Source: an uncultured Bacteroidota bacterium
GTDB taxonomy: Bacteria > Bacteroidota > Bacteroidia > AKYH767-A > 2013-40CM-41-45
Assembly (NCBI GenBank): GCA_937871435.1
Contig: CALMQM010000015.1
Coordinates: 1 to 54,005, forward strand
Direction of reading: 5' to 3'
Length of the DNA stretch: 54,005 nucleotides
Shown here: piece by piece, positions 34,024-43,476 of the stretch
Numbering within the stretch: position 1 is the first letter of the stretch
How the letters are laid out: each line of letters opens with the position of its first letter
The notes under the pieces: model-generated
Seen by the model: only the letters and a program-made list of their open reading frames with translations
Told to the model about the DNA's origin: nothing
The model's database searches: none
Position numbers and translations under genes: made by a program

Positions 34024-36219
34024 ATGAACAGAAGGCTCTTACAATTGAAAAACAATATTCGATTTTTTCACGCGTTCATGACCTGTGTGATTTTATTTTT
34101 TGCCTTCGCAGAAAATACAGCAGCTTCCTCACCGCCGGTCGACACTCTTTCCCGTTCCAATTATAAACTTTCACATCAACGTTTTTTGTATAAAGGCTGG
34201 TTGTACCATGCGGGCGACGACAGTGCATATGCAACGAGTGCAATGAATGACAGCAGCTGGCAACTCATGCCATTAAGTCCAATGAGTTTTATGGAGAATG
34301 GCTTGCCGACAAAAGACTTCAATGGAATTGGCTGGTTTCGTTTTCACTTTTATCTGGACAGTTCACTAGCGAATGACACTCTGGGCTTTTACCTGGAAGT
34401 TTTTGGTGCAGCCGATGTATATCTTGATGGAAAATTTCTCGCGTCATATGGAAAAACAGGAAAAAGTGCCGGAGAAGAAATCTGCGGCTATTCCTATGAA
34501 CCAAGAATTATCATCATTGCTCCACTATCAACCGGAAACCATCTTCTGGCTTTGCGTTATTCCAATTTCAACGGTGCAAGCAAACACCTTTTGAATAAAA
34601 ATTATTCTCCAAGATTCATTCCCGCTATTTCAAAATATAAACGTGACAGGGAACTAACCAAATTGTATTGGGATCATATGCCGAGTCTGCTTCTCAGCGG
34701 AATTTTTCTCGCGTTTAGCGCATTGCACATTGTCTTGTTCTTTTATTACAAAAGAGAACGTGCCAATTTCTACTATGGATTATTCGCCCTTGGTTTCGCG
34801 ATGTATTTTTTCATCACCTATTTACAGGACAGCGGGACAAATATGGTTTGGTCAAACATCCTGTCAGCGCTTTCCACCGGCATCGTGGTTCCTTTTTGTT
34901 TACTCACCATGATTCGTCTGCTTTCGAATATCTTCCATAAGAAATCCACAATAGCTTATTACAGTGTATTGGTTCTGGCATTGCTCTACAACCCGATGTC
35001 GTGGTTCGATTTCAATTTCAACAGTGAACTCCTGCTCATCCTTGTAGTAGTTGGTATTGCAGAGATTCTCCGTCTCATTGTGATGGCCATTATCGAAAAG
35101 AAAGAAGGTTCCCGAATTTTCGGTTTCGGTTTACTCTTTTTTCCCGCATGCCTTGTAGTCACATTATTCACCGTGGCTATCCTGCAGAACTTAAACAACA
35201 ACTCATGGAAAACAAACTTCATGGATGAGCTGCTGTCGTTTATGTTTTACGGTTCTATTCTCGGAATTTCATTTGCAATGACCATCTACCTCGCAAGAGA
35301 TTTTTCAAAAATCAACAGGAAACTCGCGGCACAATTGCAGGAAATTAAATCCCTGTTCAACCGTACTGTAGATCAGGAAAAGGAGAAGAAGAAAATTCTT
35401 GAAGATCAGAAAACTGAACTTGAACAACAGGTTAAAGTGAGAACAGCTGAACTGGAACAAAAAAACCGTGACATCCTCGACAATCTGCATTATGCGCGCA
35501 GGATTCAGGCTGCTATCTTACCTGAAACAAGTCAGATCTTTCATATTCTGAAAGACGCATTCATTTTGTATTTACCAAAAGATATTGTGAGTGGAGATTT
35601 TTATACCTTCTCTCAGCGCGACGGAAAAGTCATATTCGCTGCAGCTGATTGTACCGGTCATGGAGTCACCGGAGCTTTTATGAGTATGATCGGAAGTTCT
35701 CTGCTCAATCAGATCGTGAATGAACGCGGCATCACACAACCTGCACGAATATTAAATCATCTCAATGCCGGCATTATTGAAGCATTGAAGCAAAATCCTT
35801 CTGAAGTAAATGACGGAATGGACATTGCTATTTGCACTATCGATTTGTCAGAAAATATTCTGCATTACGCCGGAGCGAATCGCCCTCTCTGGCTGATCCG
35901 GAATGGAGAATGGAGCGAAATCAAAGCGGATAAAATGGCTATCGGCGGATTTCGTATTCAGGATGATACATCTTTCAGTAATCATGAAATGAAGTTGCAC
36001 AAAAATGATACTGTGTACTTTTTTTCGGATGGATATGCGGATCAATTTGGAGGCGAAGAAGGAAAGAAAATGTTGTCAAAACGATTCCGTGATAAGCTGC
36101 TGAGCATTCAACATCTCCCTATGCGTGATCAGGAAAAAGAACTGTTGAATTATTTTAAGGAATGGAAAGGTCATCACGATCAGGTGGATGATGTACTTGT
36201 GATCGGCGTTCGTTTTTAA
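34024..36219 (+). CDS. 7TMR-DISM receptor fused to SpoIIE/PP2C phosphatase (second of a tandem pair)
   Basis: A 731-residue paralogue of the preceding gene with the same order: signal peptide to about residue 36, periplasmic jelly-roll ('IGWFRFHFYLDS', 'GAADVYLDGKFLASYGKTG'), seven helices (about 218-427), coiled coil, and a SpoIIE phosphatase with 'SGDFY' (about 524), 'ADCTGHG' (about 540) and 'DQVDDVLVIG' (about 720). The phosphatase half is far more alike between the copies than the periplasmic half, so the two probably respond to different ligands but share an output. The gap between the genes is 82 bp, with a weak dyad TAATCA/TGATTA at 33974-33990. A bidirectional terminator follows. Confidence 0.92.
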   Translation: MNRRLLQLKNNIRFFHAFMTCVILFFAFAENTAASSPPVDTLSRSNYKLSHQRFLYKGWLYHAGDDSAYATSAMNDSSWQLMPLSPMSFMENGLPTKDFNGIGWFRFHFYLDSSLANDTLGFYLEVFGAADVYLDGKFLASYGKTGKSAGEEICGYSYEPRIIIIAPLSTGNHLLALRYSNFNGASKHLLNKNYSPRFIPAISKYKRDRELTKLYWDHMPSLLLSGIFLAFSALHIVLFFYYKRERANFYYGLFALGFAMYFFITYLQDSGTNMVWSNILSALSTGIVVPFCLLTMIRLLSNIFHKKSTIAYYSVLVLALLYNPMSWFDFNFNSELLLILVVVGIAEILRLIVMAIIEKKEGSRIFGFGLLFFPACLVVTLFTVAILQNLNNNSWKTNFMDELLSFMFYGSILGISFAMTIYLARDFSKINRKLAAQLQEIKSLFNRTVDQEKEKKKILEDQKTELEQQVKVRTAELEQKNRDILDNLHYARRIQAAILPETSQIFHILKDAFILYLPKDIVSGDFYTFSQRDGKVIFAAADCTGHGVTGAFMSMIGSSLLNQIVNERGITQPARILNHLNAGIIEALKQNPSEVNDGMDIAICTIDLSENILHYAGANRPLWLIRNGEWSEIKADKMAIGGFRIQDDTSFSNHEMKLHKNDTVYFFSDGYADQFGGEEGKKMLSKRFRDKLLSIQHLPMRDQEKELLNYFKEWKGHHDQVDDVLVIGVRF

Positions 36220-36260
36220 AATCAAGTAAAAAATTTCATTTCCTTTATCATACAAAAAAA

Positions 36261-36292
36261 GAAAACCATCGTCTTTACAGACAATGGCTTTC
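36261..36292. terminator. Bidirectional intrinsic terminator
   Basis: The stem GAAAaCCATcGTC / GACaATGGcTTTC has two single mismatches and a 6-nt loop. It is flanked by A7 on the left and T6 on the right. It lies between the converging phosphatase and M4 protease genes. Confidence 0.8.
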
Positions 36293-36309
36293 TTTTTTCG
36301 GTTATTAAT

Positions 36310-39300
36310 TTATTGTTTGACGATTCTTGTTTGCAATGTCTGTTCATCATTCTTCAAAATTAAAATATATGCTCCCGGAGCAAGCGAAGAAAGATTGAGT
36401 TGGTAATCAGTTGAAGCCTGAACATTCTTCAACACTTGTGTTTGAACCGCCTGACCAATCATATCGTTAAGCTGAACAGTCCATGATTTTCCAGATGCAT
36501 CCGCATTGAAACGAACAGTCATTCTGTCTATCACAGGATTCGGGAAAACCTCCACTTGTTTATTGATGTGAACATCCTCTACTCCTACTGAAGTAACAGT
36601 GATGGTCTGACACACAGTATCCGTACATGCGTTGCTGCCTGCAACAGTGAGACAAGCCACATAACTACCAAGTGAGGCATATACATTAGTTGGATTCTGA
36701 AGATTGCTGCTGTTTCCATCTCCGAAAGTCCAGTTGTAAGTAACTGCATTGGTTGATGTGCTTGTAAAGTCAACAACATTTGCAGCGATCACATTGGTGA
36801 ATGAGGCAGTTGGTGAAGGCAAAACAGAAGCCTGAACCGCTACACGCGCACTTTGGCAAGGGTAGTCCTGCAATTCCCAGTCATAAAAATAATAGTAGTA
36901 ACCTGCCTGACCCGCATTTGTGCCTGTAATAGACACCACACCTGAGAGAAGGTAAGGGAACACAGCGCCTCCGTTGTTTCTGTAGAGGCTGGTATTGTTT
37001 TCACAACCCAACTCCAGATTAGTACCAACTGGCAAATCGAAATTCAGATCCACACGACTTTCACCATCCGGAATATTTACGGTGAGAGACTGCAATGTCA
37101 CACCATTTTGAATCAACGTAATAGTGCGGTTTCCAGAACCGGTTGCATATACTTTTACTGATTTCAGAATTACAGGCGAGTAACAATCGAACACCAGATC
37201 GTGGTAGTTTGTGTTGGTGAAAAAACCACCTCCTGAAAATGTATTGTCAGCCGGACCTGCATATTGTGAAGGAGAATAAATATCGTCCTCCGCATAAAAA
37301 TTACGGGTAGCCGAGAGAGCAGGTGTATTGAATACGTTTCCTGTTCCGAGAAGTGTTCCTCCTGTGGCCGCGCTATACCATACAATCACTCCGGAACCTG
37401 ATGCGCTCAGTGTCGCGGAACTGCCGAAACATGCGGAACCACCTGTTCCTGTCGGAGCAACCGGCAAACTCACTGTTACATAATTATTCATTGTTAATGT
37501 GTCGCTGCCATTGGCATTGCTCACGATCAACACAACTGTGTAGGTACCATTCGCTATATAAGTATGAGTAGGATTCTGACTGTTGGAAGTTCCTCCATCA
37601 CCGAAATCCCATGCCCAAGTTGTCGGGCCATTGGTGCTGTTATCGCTGAATGCAATTGTGCCGGAACAGGAAGAGGTAGTATTGGCCGAGAAGTTCGCGA
37701 CAGGTGGAACGTTCGACAAAGTACAATTCCAGGTAAGCGCGAATCCGGGACGGGTTAAACCTCCATCTGTTGTCTGTCGGATGGTTATAGAGCCGGTAGT
37801 GGATGTGATGGTACCTCCGTTTGGAAGAGCTGTTCCATCATATGTACCAATCAAAGTTGAACTGGTAGTTGGTCCATCGTACACATATAAATAATCAAAC
37901 CCTGCTTCGAAATCAAAAGAGCTGAAATTAAGTGTAACGAATGAAGCGCCTACAGGAGCAATGGTGATGGTAGAATTGGTATTATCAGAATAATCACCCG
38001 ATGGTCCTCCGCTGTCATACAACTGTCCGCTGCAGGAAGTTTGTGTGGTTGCAGTGCCGGTGTTCGGTAAAGAAACAATACATGGATTTAAACTGTCGAT
38101 GTTGACAAACTGCATTTTAACAACTGTATCCAATCCACAACTTCCTCCGTCTGCGATCAGACTTACGGTGTAATTTCCATAAGAAGAATATATGTGTGTT
38201 GGATTCACAGCGTTGCTTGTAGCGCCATCACCAAAATCCCATGTGAAGGTTCCGGCATTGGAACTTTGGTTGGAAAAATCAACCGAAGCCGGAGCGGAAC
38301 AAAACACTGTAACCGGAGCAAGGAAGTCGCTGGTAACGCCAGGCGTAAATGCATTTCCAACACCTACGGCATGCCATGCATTGGCCGTTTGCATTACTTC
38401 ATTGGTACACGGACCGAACAAATCAATTGCTGCCTGAATCGCATACGTGCGGGCATCCGCATACTGAGAAGTTGGCACCAGATAAACTGTATTCATACGG
38501 AAACAAATCGCGGCTGCATTGTCGATGCCCAATCCGGTCACGGTGTAAGCATCGCCATTGTCATTTGTACCGGTGCCTCCGTCTGAAAGAAGATAGAACC
38601 AGTGATTCATCACACCACTGTTTGTATGAACACCGCCATTGTCAGCGGCACCGGTTGCCCAGTTGTTACCCTGGTATGTATCCGGATCGCCATATGTATT
38701 TGGATCAGACATGGACCGGAATGGTGAAGAAGATATCTCATCACCGATAAGCCAGTTCACCTGCGCTGCCGGTTTTCCATAATGTCGGATAGAATTTCCC
38801 ATGCAGTCGCTGAATGCTTCATTCATCGCACCAGATTCGTAAGAATAATTCAGACCGGAAGTGAATTCAGTAAGTCCGTGAGAGATTTCATGCCCTGTAA
38901 CATCCAAAGCTGTGAAGGGAGTATAGTTTCCACCGTCGCCATCACCGTAAGTCATTTCAGTTCCATCCCAGAAAGCGTTGGTATAATTAACATCGTAGTG
39001 TACATAACTGATCAGTGCGAAGCCATTACCGTCGATACTGTTCCTGTTAAATTTTACATGATAAAAATCGTAGGTCTTCTCTGCTCCCCAATGCGCATCT
39101 CCGGCATATTCATCTAACTGAGCATTTACGTTATTCCAGTAATTATCTGTATCAAAAAAATCTGTGTTGGTATAATTGGTTGTCTGCTGCAGGTTATAGG
39201 TTTCGATACCATTTCCTCTTCCTGCTTCACGCAAACGGTAAGTAGTTGTGTTCACGCTGTCATCGATGATTTCACGCACGCCACTGTAAGCGGTTACAGC

Positions 39301-40029
39301 TGTCGACAACTTATCTGTATGATGAATACGGTCTTTTGAATAAATCACTTCGCCGGTTGAAGCATTTACAAAAACATATTCGCGCTTGAGAGGTTTCTCG
39401 GCATATACATCAAAACGATAAGCCAACTTATAGTTCGCATCCTTTGGTTCGCCATTCACAGGCGCTAAAACCAAAGTGCTGGTGGGATACCAGGTTGCTG
39501 CAGGATTTTTCGTTTGTGTTTTTAACTGCTGCTCCAACTGTGGAATCTGCCAGCGATATACTTCCGCGCTCATATGAGTCAATGCAGAAGAAAGAGCTGT
39601 CGATTCTGAAATTGCAGGAGCCGTTCCGGATTGAATATTATTAAACAAAGTTCCATTGACGGAAATGACCTGATCATTTTTTACGTGCACAAGAAACATG
39701 GTCCCTTCCAGCTCGAGTGATTTGTATGTTTGTCTGTAACGGTAATGCTGCATTCCCAATGCATCTTTCTCGACGTTGAGCAATTTGAAACCATAGGAAT
39801 CGGAAAGTTTGAGAGCACGGTGCGCCCAGGAATCGAAGGAAGAAAAAGGAATAGTTGCCTCATTCCTGAAAGCGATATATTCAGGGATGTCGTTTTTAGT
39901 GCCGGTAATAATTTTTTCAGCACCTTTAATTTTTTGCTGCGCTTCGTATCCGGTAATTTCCCGGGCAAAAAGTTGTGTTGTGACAAAAGTCAGAGCAAAC
40001 AACACAGAAAACTTGTGTGCGAATTTCAT
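36310..40029 (-). CDS. M4 (thermolysin-like) metalloprotease with PKD, CUB-like and T9SS domains
   Basis: A 1239-residue secreted protease. Signal peptide 1-22; FTP/PepSY propeptide (about 45-230); M4 catalytic domain (about 255-560). Zinc and catalytic residues are His380, Glu381 and His384 in 'VTGHEISHGL', Glu404 in 'GAMNEAFSD' and His468 in 'GVHTNSG'; the spacings match thermolysin (142/143/146/166/231). The tail has PKD ('TFTWDFGDGATSN'), a CUB-like region ('FDYLYVYDGP'), PKD ('WAWDFGDGGTSN'), an Ig-like part, a beta-sandwich and a third PKD ('YNWTFGDGNSSN'). It ends in a T9SS type A sorting domain ('EVFPNPVIDRMTV', 'LAPGAYILIL'). It should digest extracellular proteins after propeptide removal. 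Confidence 0.95.
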   Translation of the reverse strand: MKFAHKFSVLFALTFVTTQLFAREITGYEAQQKIKGAEKIITGTKNDIPEYIAFRNEATIPFSSFDSWAHRALKLSDSYGFKLLNVEKDALGMQHYRYRQTYKSLELEGTMFLVHVKNDQVISVNGTLFNNIQSGTAPAISESTALSSALTHMSAEVYRWQIPQLEQQLKTQTKNPAATWYPTSTLVLAPVNGEPKDANYKLAYRFDVYAEKPLKREYVFVNASTGEVIYSKDRIHHTDKLSTAVTAYSGVREIIDDSVNTTTYRLREAGRGNGIETYNLQQTTNYTNTDFFDTDNYWNNVNAQLDEYAGDAHWGAEKTYDFYHVKFNRNSIDGNGFALISYVHYDVNYTNAFWDGTEMTYGDGDGGNYTPFTALDVTGHEISHGLTEFTSGLNYSYESGAMNEAFSDCMGNSIRHYGKPAAQVNWLIGDEISSSPFRSMSDPNTYGDPDTYQGNNWATGAADNGGVHTNSGVMNHWFYLLSDGGTGTNDNGDAYTVTGLGIDNAAAICFRMNTVYLVPTSQYADARTYAIQAAIDLFGPCTNEVMQTANAWHAVGVGNAFTPGVTSDFLAPVTVFCSAPASVDFSNQSSNAGTFTWDFGDGATSNAVNPTHIYSSYGNYTVSLIADGGSCGLDTVVKMQFVNIDSLNPCIVSLPNTGTATTQTSCSGQLYDSGGPSGDYSDNTNSTITIAPVGASFVTLNFSSFDFEAGFDYLYVYDGPTTSSTLIGTYDGTALPNGGTITSTTGSITIRQTTDGGLTRPGFALTWNCTLSNVPPVANFSANTTSSCSGTIAFSDNSTNGPTTWAWDFGDGGTSNSQNPTHTYIANGTYTVVLIVSNANGSDTLTMNNYVTVSLPVAPTGTGGSACFGSSATLSASGSGVIVWYSAATGGTLLGTGNVFNTPALSATRNFYAEDDIYSPSQYAGPADNTFSGGGFFTNTNYHDLVFDCYSPVILKSVKVYATGSGNRTITLIQNGVTLQSLTVNIPDGESRVDLNFDLPVGTNLELGCENNTSLYRNNGGAVFPYLLSGVVSITGTNAGQAGYYYYFYDWELQDYPCQSARVAVQASVLPSPTASFTNVIAANVVDFTSTSTNAVTYNWTFGDGNSSNLQNPTNVYASLGSYVACLTVAGSNACTDTVCQTITVTSVGVEDVHINKQVEVFPNPVIDRMTVRFNADASGKSWTVQLNDMIGQAVQTQVLKNVQASTDYQLNLSSLAPGAYILILKNDEQTLQTRIVKQ

Positions 40030-40131
40030 TGTAGAATGGCTTTGGATCTTTATGGTTTAAACAGTCGCGCAAGTTAGAAAATCCACTATTCCAAGCCATT
40101 CACATGAGGTAAATAAATGAATTTTATAGAC

Positions 40132-40198
40132 TAAATGCTACATTTTCATGACAATCCCCTTTGGATGTAGCATTTAATACCGTCGAATGCATTGTCAT
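40132..40198 (-). promoter_or_regulatory. Structured element upstream of the M4 protease gene
   Basis: A perfect 12-bp inverted repeat TAAATGCTACAT (40132-40143) / ATGTAGCATTTA (40165-40176) with a 21-nt loop. The loop contains an 8-mer (40148-40155) complementary to another 8-mer at 40191-40198, which on the minus strand lies upstream of the hairpin. The two could form a pseudoknot. It sits 100-170 bp before the protease ATG, past the upstream gene's terminator, so it could be a 5'-leader structure or an operator. Confidence 0.4.
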
Positions 40199-40236
40199 TT
40201 GGGGCTTTCGGCCGTCATTGCATGTCTTTAAAATAA

Positions 40237-40279
40237 AAAGAAAGCGGGGATGAAAATCACTTCCATCCCCGTTTTCTTT
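40237..40279 (-). terminator. Intrinsic terminator of the beta-helix protein gene
   Basis: A 16-bp stem AAAGAAAGCGGGGATG (40237-40252) / CATCCCCGTTTTCTTT (40264-40279) with one G-U pair, followed on the minus strand by a T-rich run. It is 9 bp past the stop codon at 40288. Confidence 0.9.
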
Positions 40280-40287
40280 GGTTCGAT

Positions 40288-43278
40288 TTATCGAATGACG
40301 TTGAATCGTTTGACAAAATTTCCTTCCTGAGTGAACATTTGTATGAAATACATGCCGGGATTTACATTTCCCAGATCAATTGAATACGATTTCATCCCTG
40401 ATCCTTTAAATCGTTTTTCAATTAATTCTCTGCCCTGCACATCCAGGAGACGGAATTGAAGTGCCTGACGAAAAACTTCGTTTCCTGTAATTACCAATTG
40501 ATGAGATGCCGGATTAGGAGAAAGTGTAAAAGCATCCATTGCGATGGATTGTCCTACAGCAACCGGAATACTGATCGTGATGGAATCGGTGAAGGTACAG
40601 CCATTGCCACCTTCCACTGTTACCCAATAAATTCCCGGAGCGGTAACAGAAATGGTTTGAGTAGTGCTTCCATCACTCCAAACATAACTGCTGAAACCTG
40701 CACCTGCGTCCAGAGGAAAACTGAAAGGAGGTGTGAGCGCTGTATCATTACCAAGGTTAGTGGTAACTCCATTGATAAGTGTGATGTCAACCGGAATACG
40801 CATACTTCCGCACAAGCCAATCCCGCAATTGTGCAAGACCGCATCCAGGTGAGCATTGTGAATCCCTTTCGAAGCCGTATCACAAATAAAATCAGAGGCG
40901 ACATTATAATCTTCCATTCCTGACCGTGAGATTGTAGTGATTCCACCCTGACAGGAAAGAGTGCCATCACCACTCCATTCGGAACCAATTGAAACCGGAA
41001 ATCCATTCAGGTTGACATTCAAGTTTTGAATGCTTGTACTATCCCAATCCCAGGCTACAAAATCCACTACCGTACCATGGTCATCGAGAATCAGTGCCCA
41101 TCCACCCAGATTAGCGCTCCACAACAAATTGCTTCCCCAATAATTGTCGGTTGTGCCATCAGTTCTGTATTGTGTTTCTCCCGGAGCGAAAATTCCAAGG
41201 TCCCAGGAATTTGCATTCACCAAATTAATATCGGTATAATCGTTACTGGCATAAACTTTCCATCCTGTTGCATTAAGTGTTCCTCCGGATAAATTTTGAA
41301 TCTCCACGTAATCCACAGTTCCTTCAGGTTCAATCTCTGTAATCCGTAAACATCCTGAAGAGCCGCTTCCAGATCTTGTCTCAACATAAAAGGTTGTGTC
41401 ACCTGTGATAGCAGGACTGAATACCGGACCTACAAATAATGGATCGCCTCCGGATGCATCGGCATACCACGCGAGTGCATCTCCTGAGTCGGGTTGGGCG
41501 GTGATCTGAACATTGGTGTTGCACTGTTGCTGAGGAGAAGTCACAACAGGAGGATTTGGGTGATTTGAGAAATCATAACTTCCACGAACAGTATCATTGA
41601 GCAGGTACTGATCCCCTCCGAGTTCTGACCAGGCTGTTACATCTATGGTGCCACCTGCATAAGTGTCGATAGTTTGAGTAAAGCGTACTGTATCTGGTGT
41701 ATTCGGACCAAGCGTATTGACATACGTTTCAGAAAGTGTGGTGGTCACAGCTCCTGAAACTGATGCTTTAATGTCAAAGTTGGATTGTGGTAACTGACCA
41801 AAATTTTTAATCAGGACCACGATTCGGGTAGTGGTATTTCCACATTCACCTGTACCAGGCTCAAGAATTGCCAACACTCCCACATTGGCATCAAGTGGTG
41901 TAAATTCATCTGCACCAATATCGGAATTCGTCAGACTCCGGCTTTCTCCATCGATATCATCAGTCACATCAGTGAATGGAATTCCAATGTCGTTTACCAA
42001 TGGACTGCCTGCATGCAGATCAACGAAAGAAACAAACTGAGGATCCGCGCTCACTGACTGTCCATCCAGACCGGATGCTGTTCTCCAGTTAATAATGCCG
42101 GCTACTGCCGTTCCATTCCAGCTTCCGAATGAAGTATCACCTGGGGGAGCATACAAGTCATTGTAATCAGAATTTGTAAAACCTACTGAAGCATTTGCAT
42201 CTACACCAATGACCAAACCTGAACCGGTTTTCATCAGGATGTTATCCGAAACTGTAACATCAGAAAAGCCTGAACCCATTGCCATGAATGCTGCAGAACC
42301 GGCTCCTGTTTGATTCATCCAAACGGAATTATACAGTACATACTGGTATTGGCTCGCATCCAAAAGCAATCCGGCACCTGAAGCATTTCCTGAAATGGAG
42401 ATAAAATTATTCGCGATTACACCCGGAGCAGCCTGCTGACCAATACATGCAGAGAGAAGAATTCCTGATCCATTGCTGCCAATTATCTTATTTTTTCTGA
42501 TGTCAATCGCATCATTTACATTCTGCAATTCCATCGCCGCAAAACCGGAATTCGCGCTATTGGAAATTATATTGTTGCTGTGAATGATTGTTCCGGAATG
42601 AAAATTCAGAAACATACCACGATAGGAGTTGTTGATGAATGTATTGTCATTAATTCTGATTCCCGGAATTAATTGTACAAGGCCCTGACCAATCACGTCC
42701 ATACCGAATGCTCCTCCCTCAAGCACATTGGATACAAACACCAGATTGCTGTCGGCAGCATTTCCCAACGGCATATAAATAAGTGAACTTGTGTTGGAAG
42801 TGGCTTGCGTAATTCCTGAACGGACGATACAGTTTTTCAATTGAAAAGACCTGGAGCCGGAACCAATGTATAAAACAGAAGCATAGGTATTGGAACCTAT
42901 TCGTTCTAAAGTCAGATGTTGTAATGTAAGGTAATCTGTACCGTTGACCAATAGAGTAAAATTACTGGAAGAAGATGCAGATGATGAATCTGACAGAATT
43001 ACATCGCTGCTGTCTCCGCTTTCAGCCTGAAATGTTATGGTATTCACTGAAGATGCTCCATTGACATTTCCCATTGACACTTTTCCCGAATAGGTTCCGC
43101 TCCGGATATTGAAAGTAACGGCTCCGTTTACACCATTGACTTGCAAAGCGGTGATTGCTGATTGAATCGTTGCATAGTCGGGATTACTTCCGCCGATGGT
43201 ATAGTTTCCACTCAGCTGTGCAAGTGCGAAACTGCAGATGAACAAAATATTCATCAGTAACAACGTAATTTTTTTCAT
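40288..43278 (-). CDS. Secreted parallel beta-helix protein with lamin-tail and T9SS domains
   Basis: A 996-residue protein with signal peptide 1-20. Residues about 25-400 form a right-handed parallel beta-helix with short N- and I-rich rungs ('GIRINDNTFINNSYRG', 'IIHSNNIISNSANSG', 'DAIDIRKNKIIGSNGSG'). About 465-570 is CARDB-like, 575-640 Ig-like ('LAWYADASGGDPL'), and 644-780 a lamin-tail (LTD) domain ('VDYVEIQNLSGGTLNATGW'). The end is an Ig-like module and a T9SS type A sorting domain ('TLSPNPASHQLVI', 'NPGMYFIQMF'). Beta-helices of this type often bind or cleave polysaccharides, but no catalytic motif is evident. It is divergent from the TonB-domain gene. Confidence 0.9.
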   Translation of the reverse strand: MKKITLLLMNILFICSFALAQLSGNYTIGGSNPDYATIQSAITALQVNGVNGAVTFNIRSGTYSGKVSMGNVNGASSVNTITFQAESGDSSDVILSDSSSASSSSNFTLLVNGTDYLTLQHLTLERIGSNTYASVLYIGSGSRSFQLKNCIVRSGITQATSNTSSLIYMPLGNAADSNLVFVSNVLEGGAFGMDVIGQGLVQLIPGIRINDNTFINNSYRGMFLNFHSGTIIHSNNIISNSANSGFAAMELQNVNDAIDIRKNKIIGSNGSGILLSACIGQQAAPGVIANNFISISGNASGAGLLLDASQYQYVLYNSVWMNQTGAGSAAFMAMGSGFSDVTVSDNILMKTGSGLVIGVDANASVGFTNSDYNDLYAPPGDTSFGSWNGTAVAGIINWRTASGLDGQSVSADPQFVSFVDLHAGSPLVNDIGIPFTDVTDDIDGESRSLTNSDIGADEFTPLDANVGVLAILEPGTGECGNTTTRIVVLIKNFGQLPQSNFDIKASVSGAVTTTLSETYVNTLGPNTPDTVRFTQTIDTYAGGTIDVTAWSELGGDQYLLNDTVRGSYDFSNHPNPPVVTSPQQQCNTNVQITAQPDSGDALAWYADASGGDPLFVGPVFSPAITGDTTFYVETRSGSGSSGCLRITEIEPEGTVDYVEIQNLSGGTLNATGWKVYASNDYTDINLVNANSWDLGIFAPGETQYRTDGTTDNYWGSNLLWSANLGGWALILDDHGTVVDFVAWDWDSTSIQNLNVNLNGFPVSIGSEWSGDGTLSCQGGITTISRSGMEDYNVASDFICDTASKGIHNAHLDAVLHNCGIGLCGSMRIPVDITLINGVTTNLGNDTALTPPFSFPLDAGAGFSSYVWSDGSTTQTISVTAPGIYWVTVEGGNGCTFTDSITISIPVAVGQSIAMDAFTLSPNPASHQLVITGNEVFRQALQFRLLDVQGRELIEKRFKGSGMKSYSIDLGNVNPGMYFIQMFTQEGNFVKRFNVIR

Positions 43279-43476
43279 GGGGTGATTTTTAGTTTATGTG
43301 CAGGACTAATTGAGGATTTTAAGATAGTCATTATTTTTTCTAAAAAATATTTTATGCATGAATTTTGGGTTTGAAAAACCACAGAATTGACCATTGATAA
43401 GAACAAAAATCTTGTATTTCACAGGGAAGTTTTGCAAGTTGCAATGCCGTGGAAAACCCCGGAAAATGCTTTAAAG

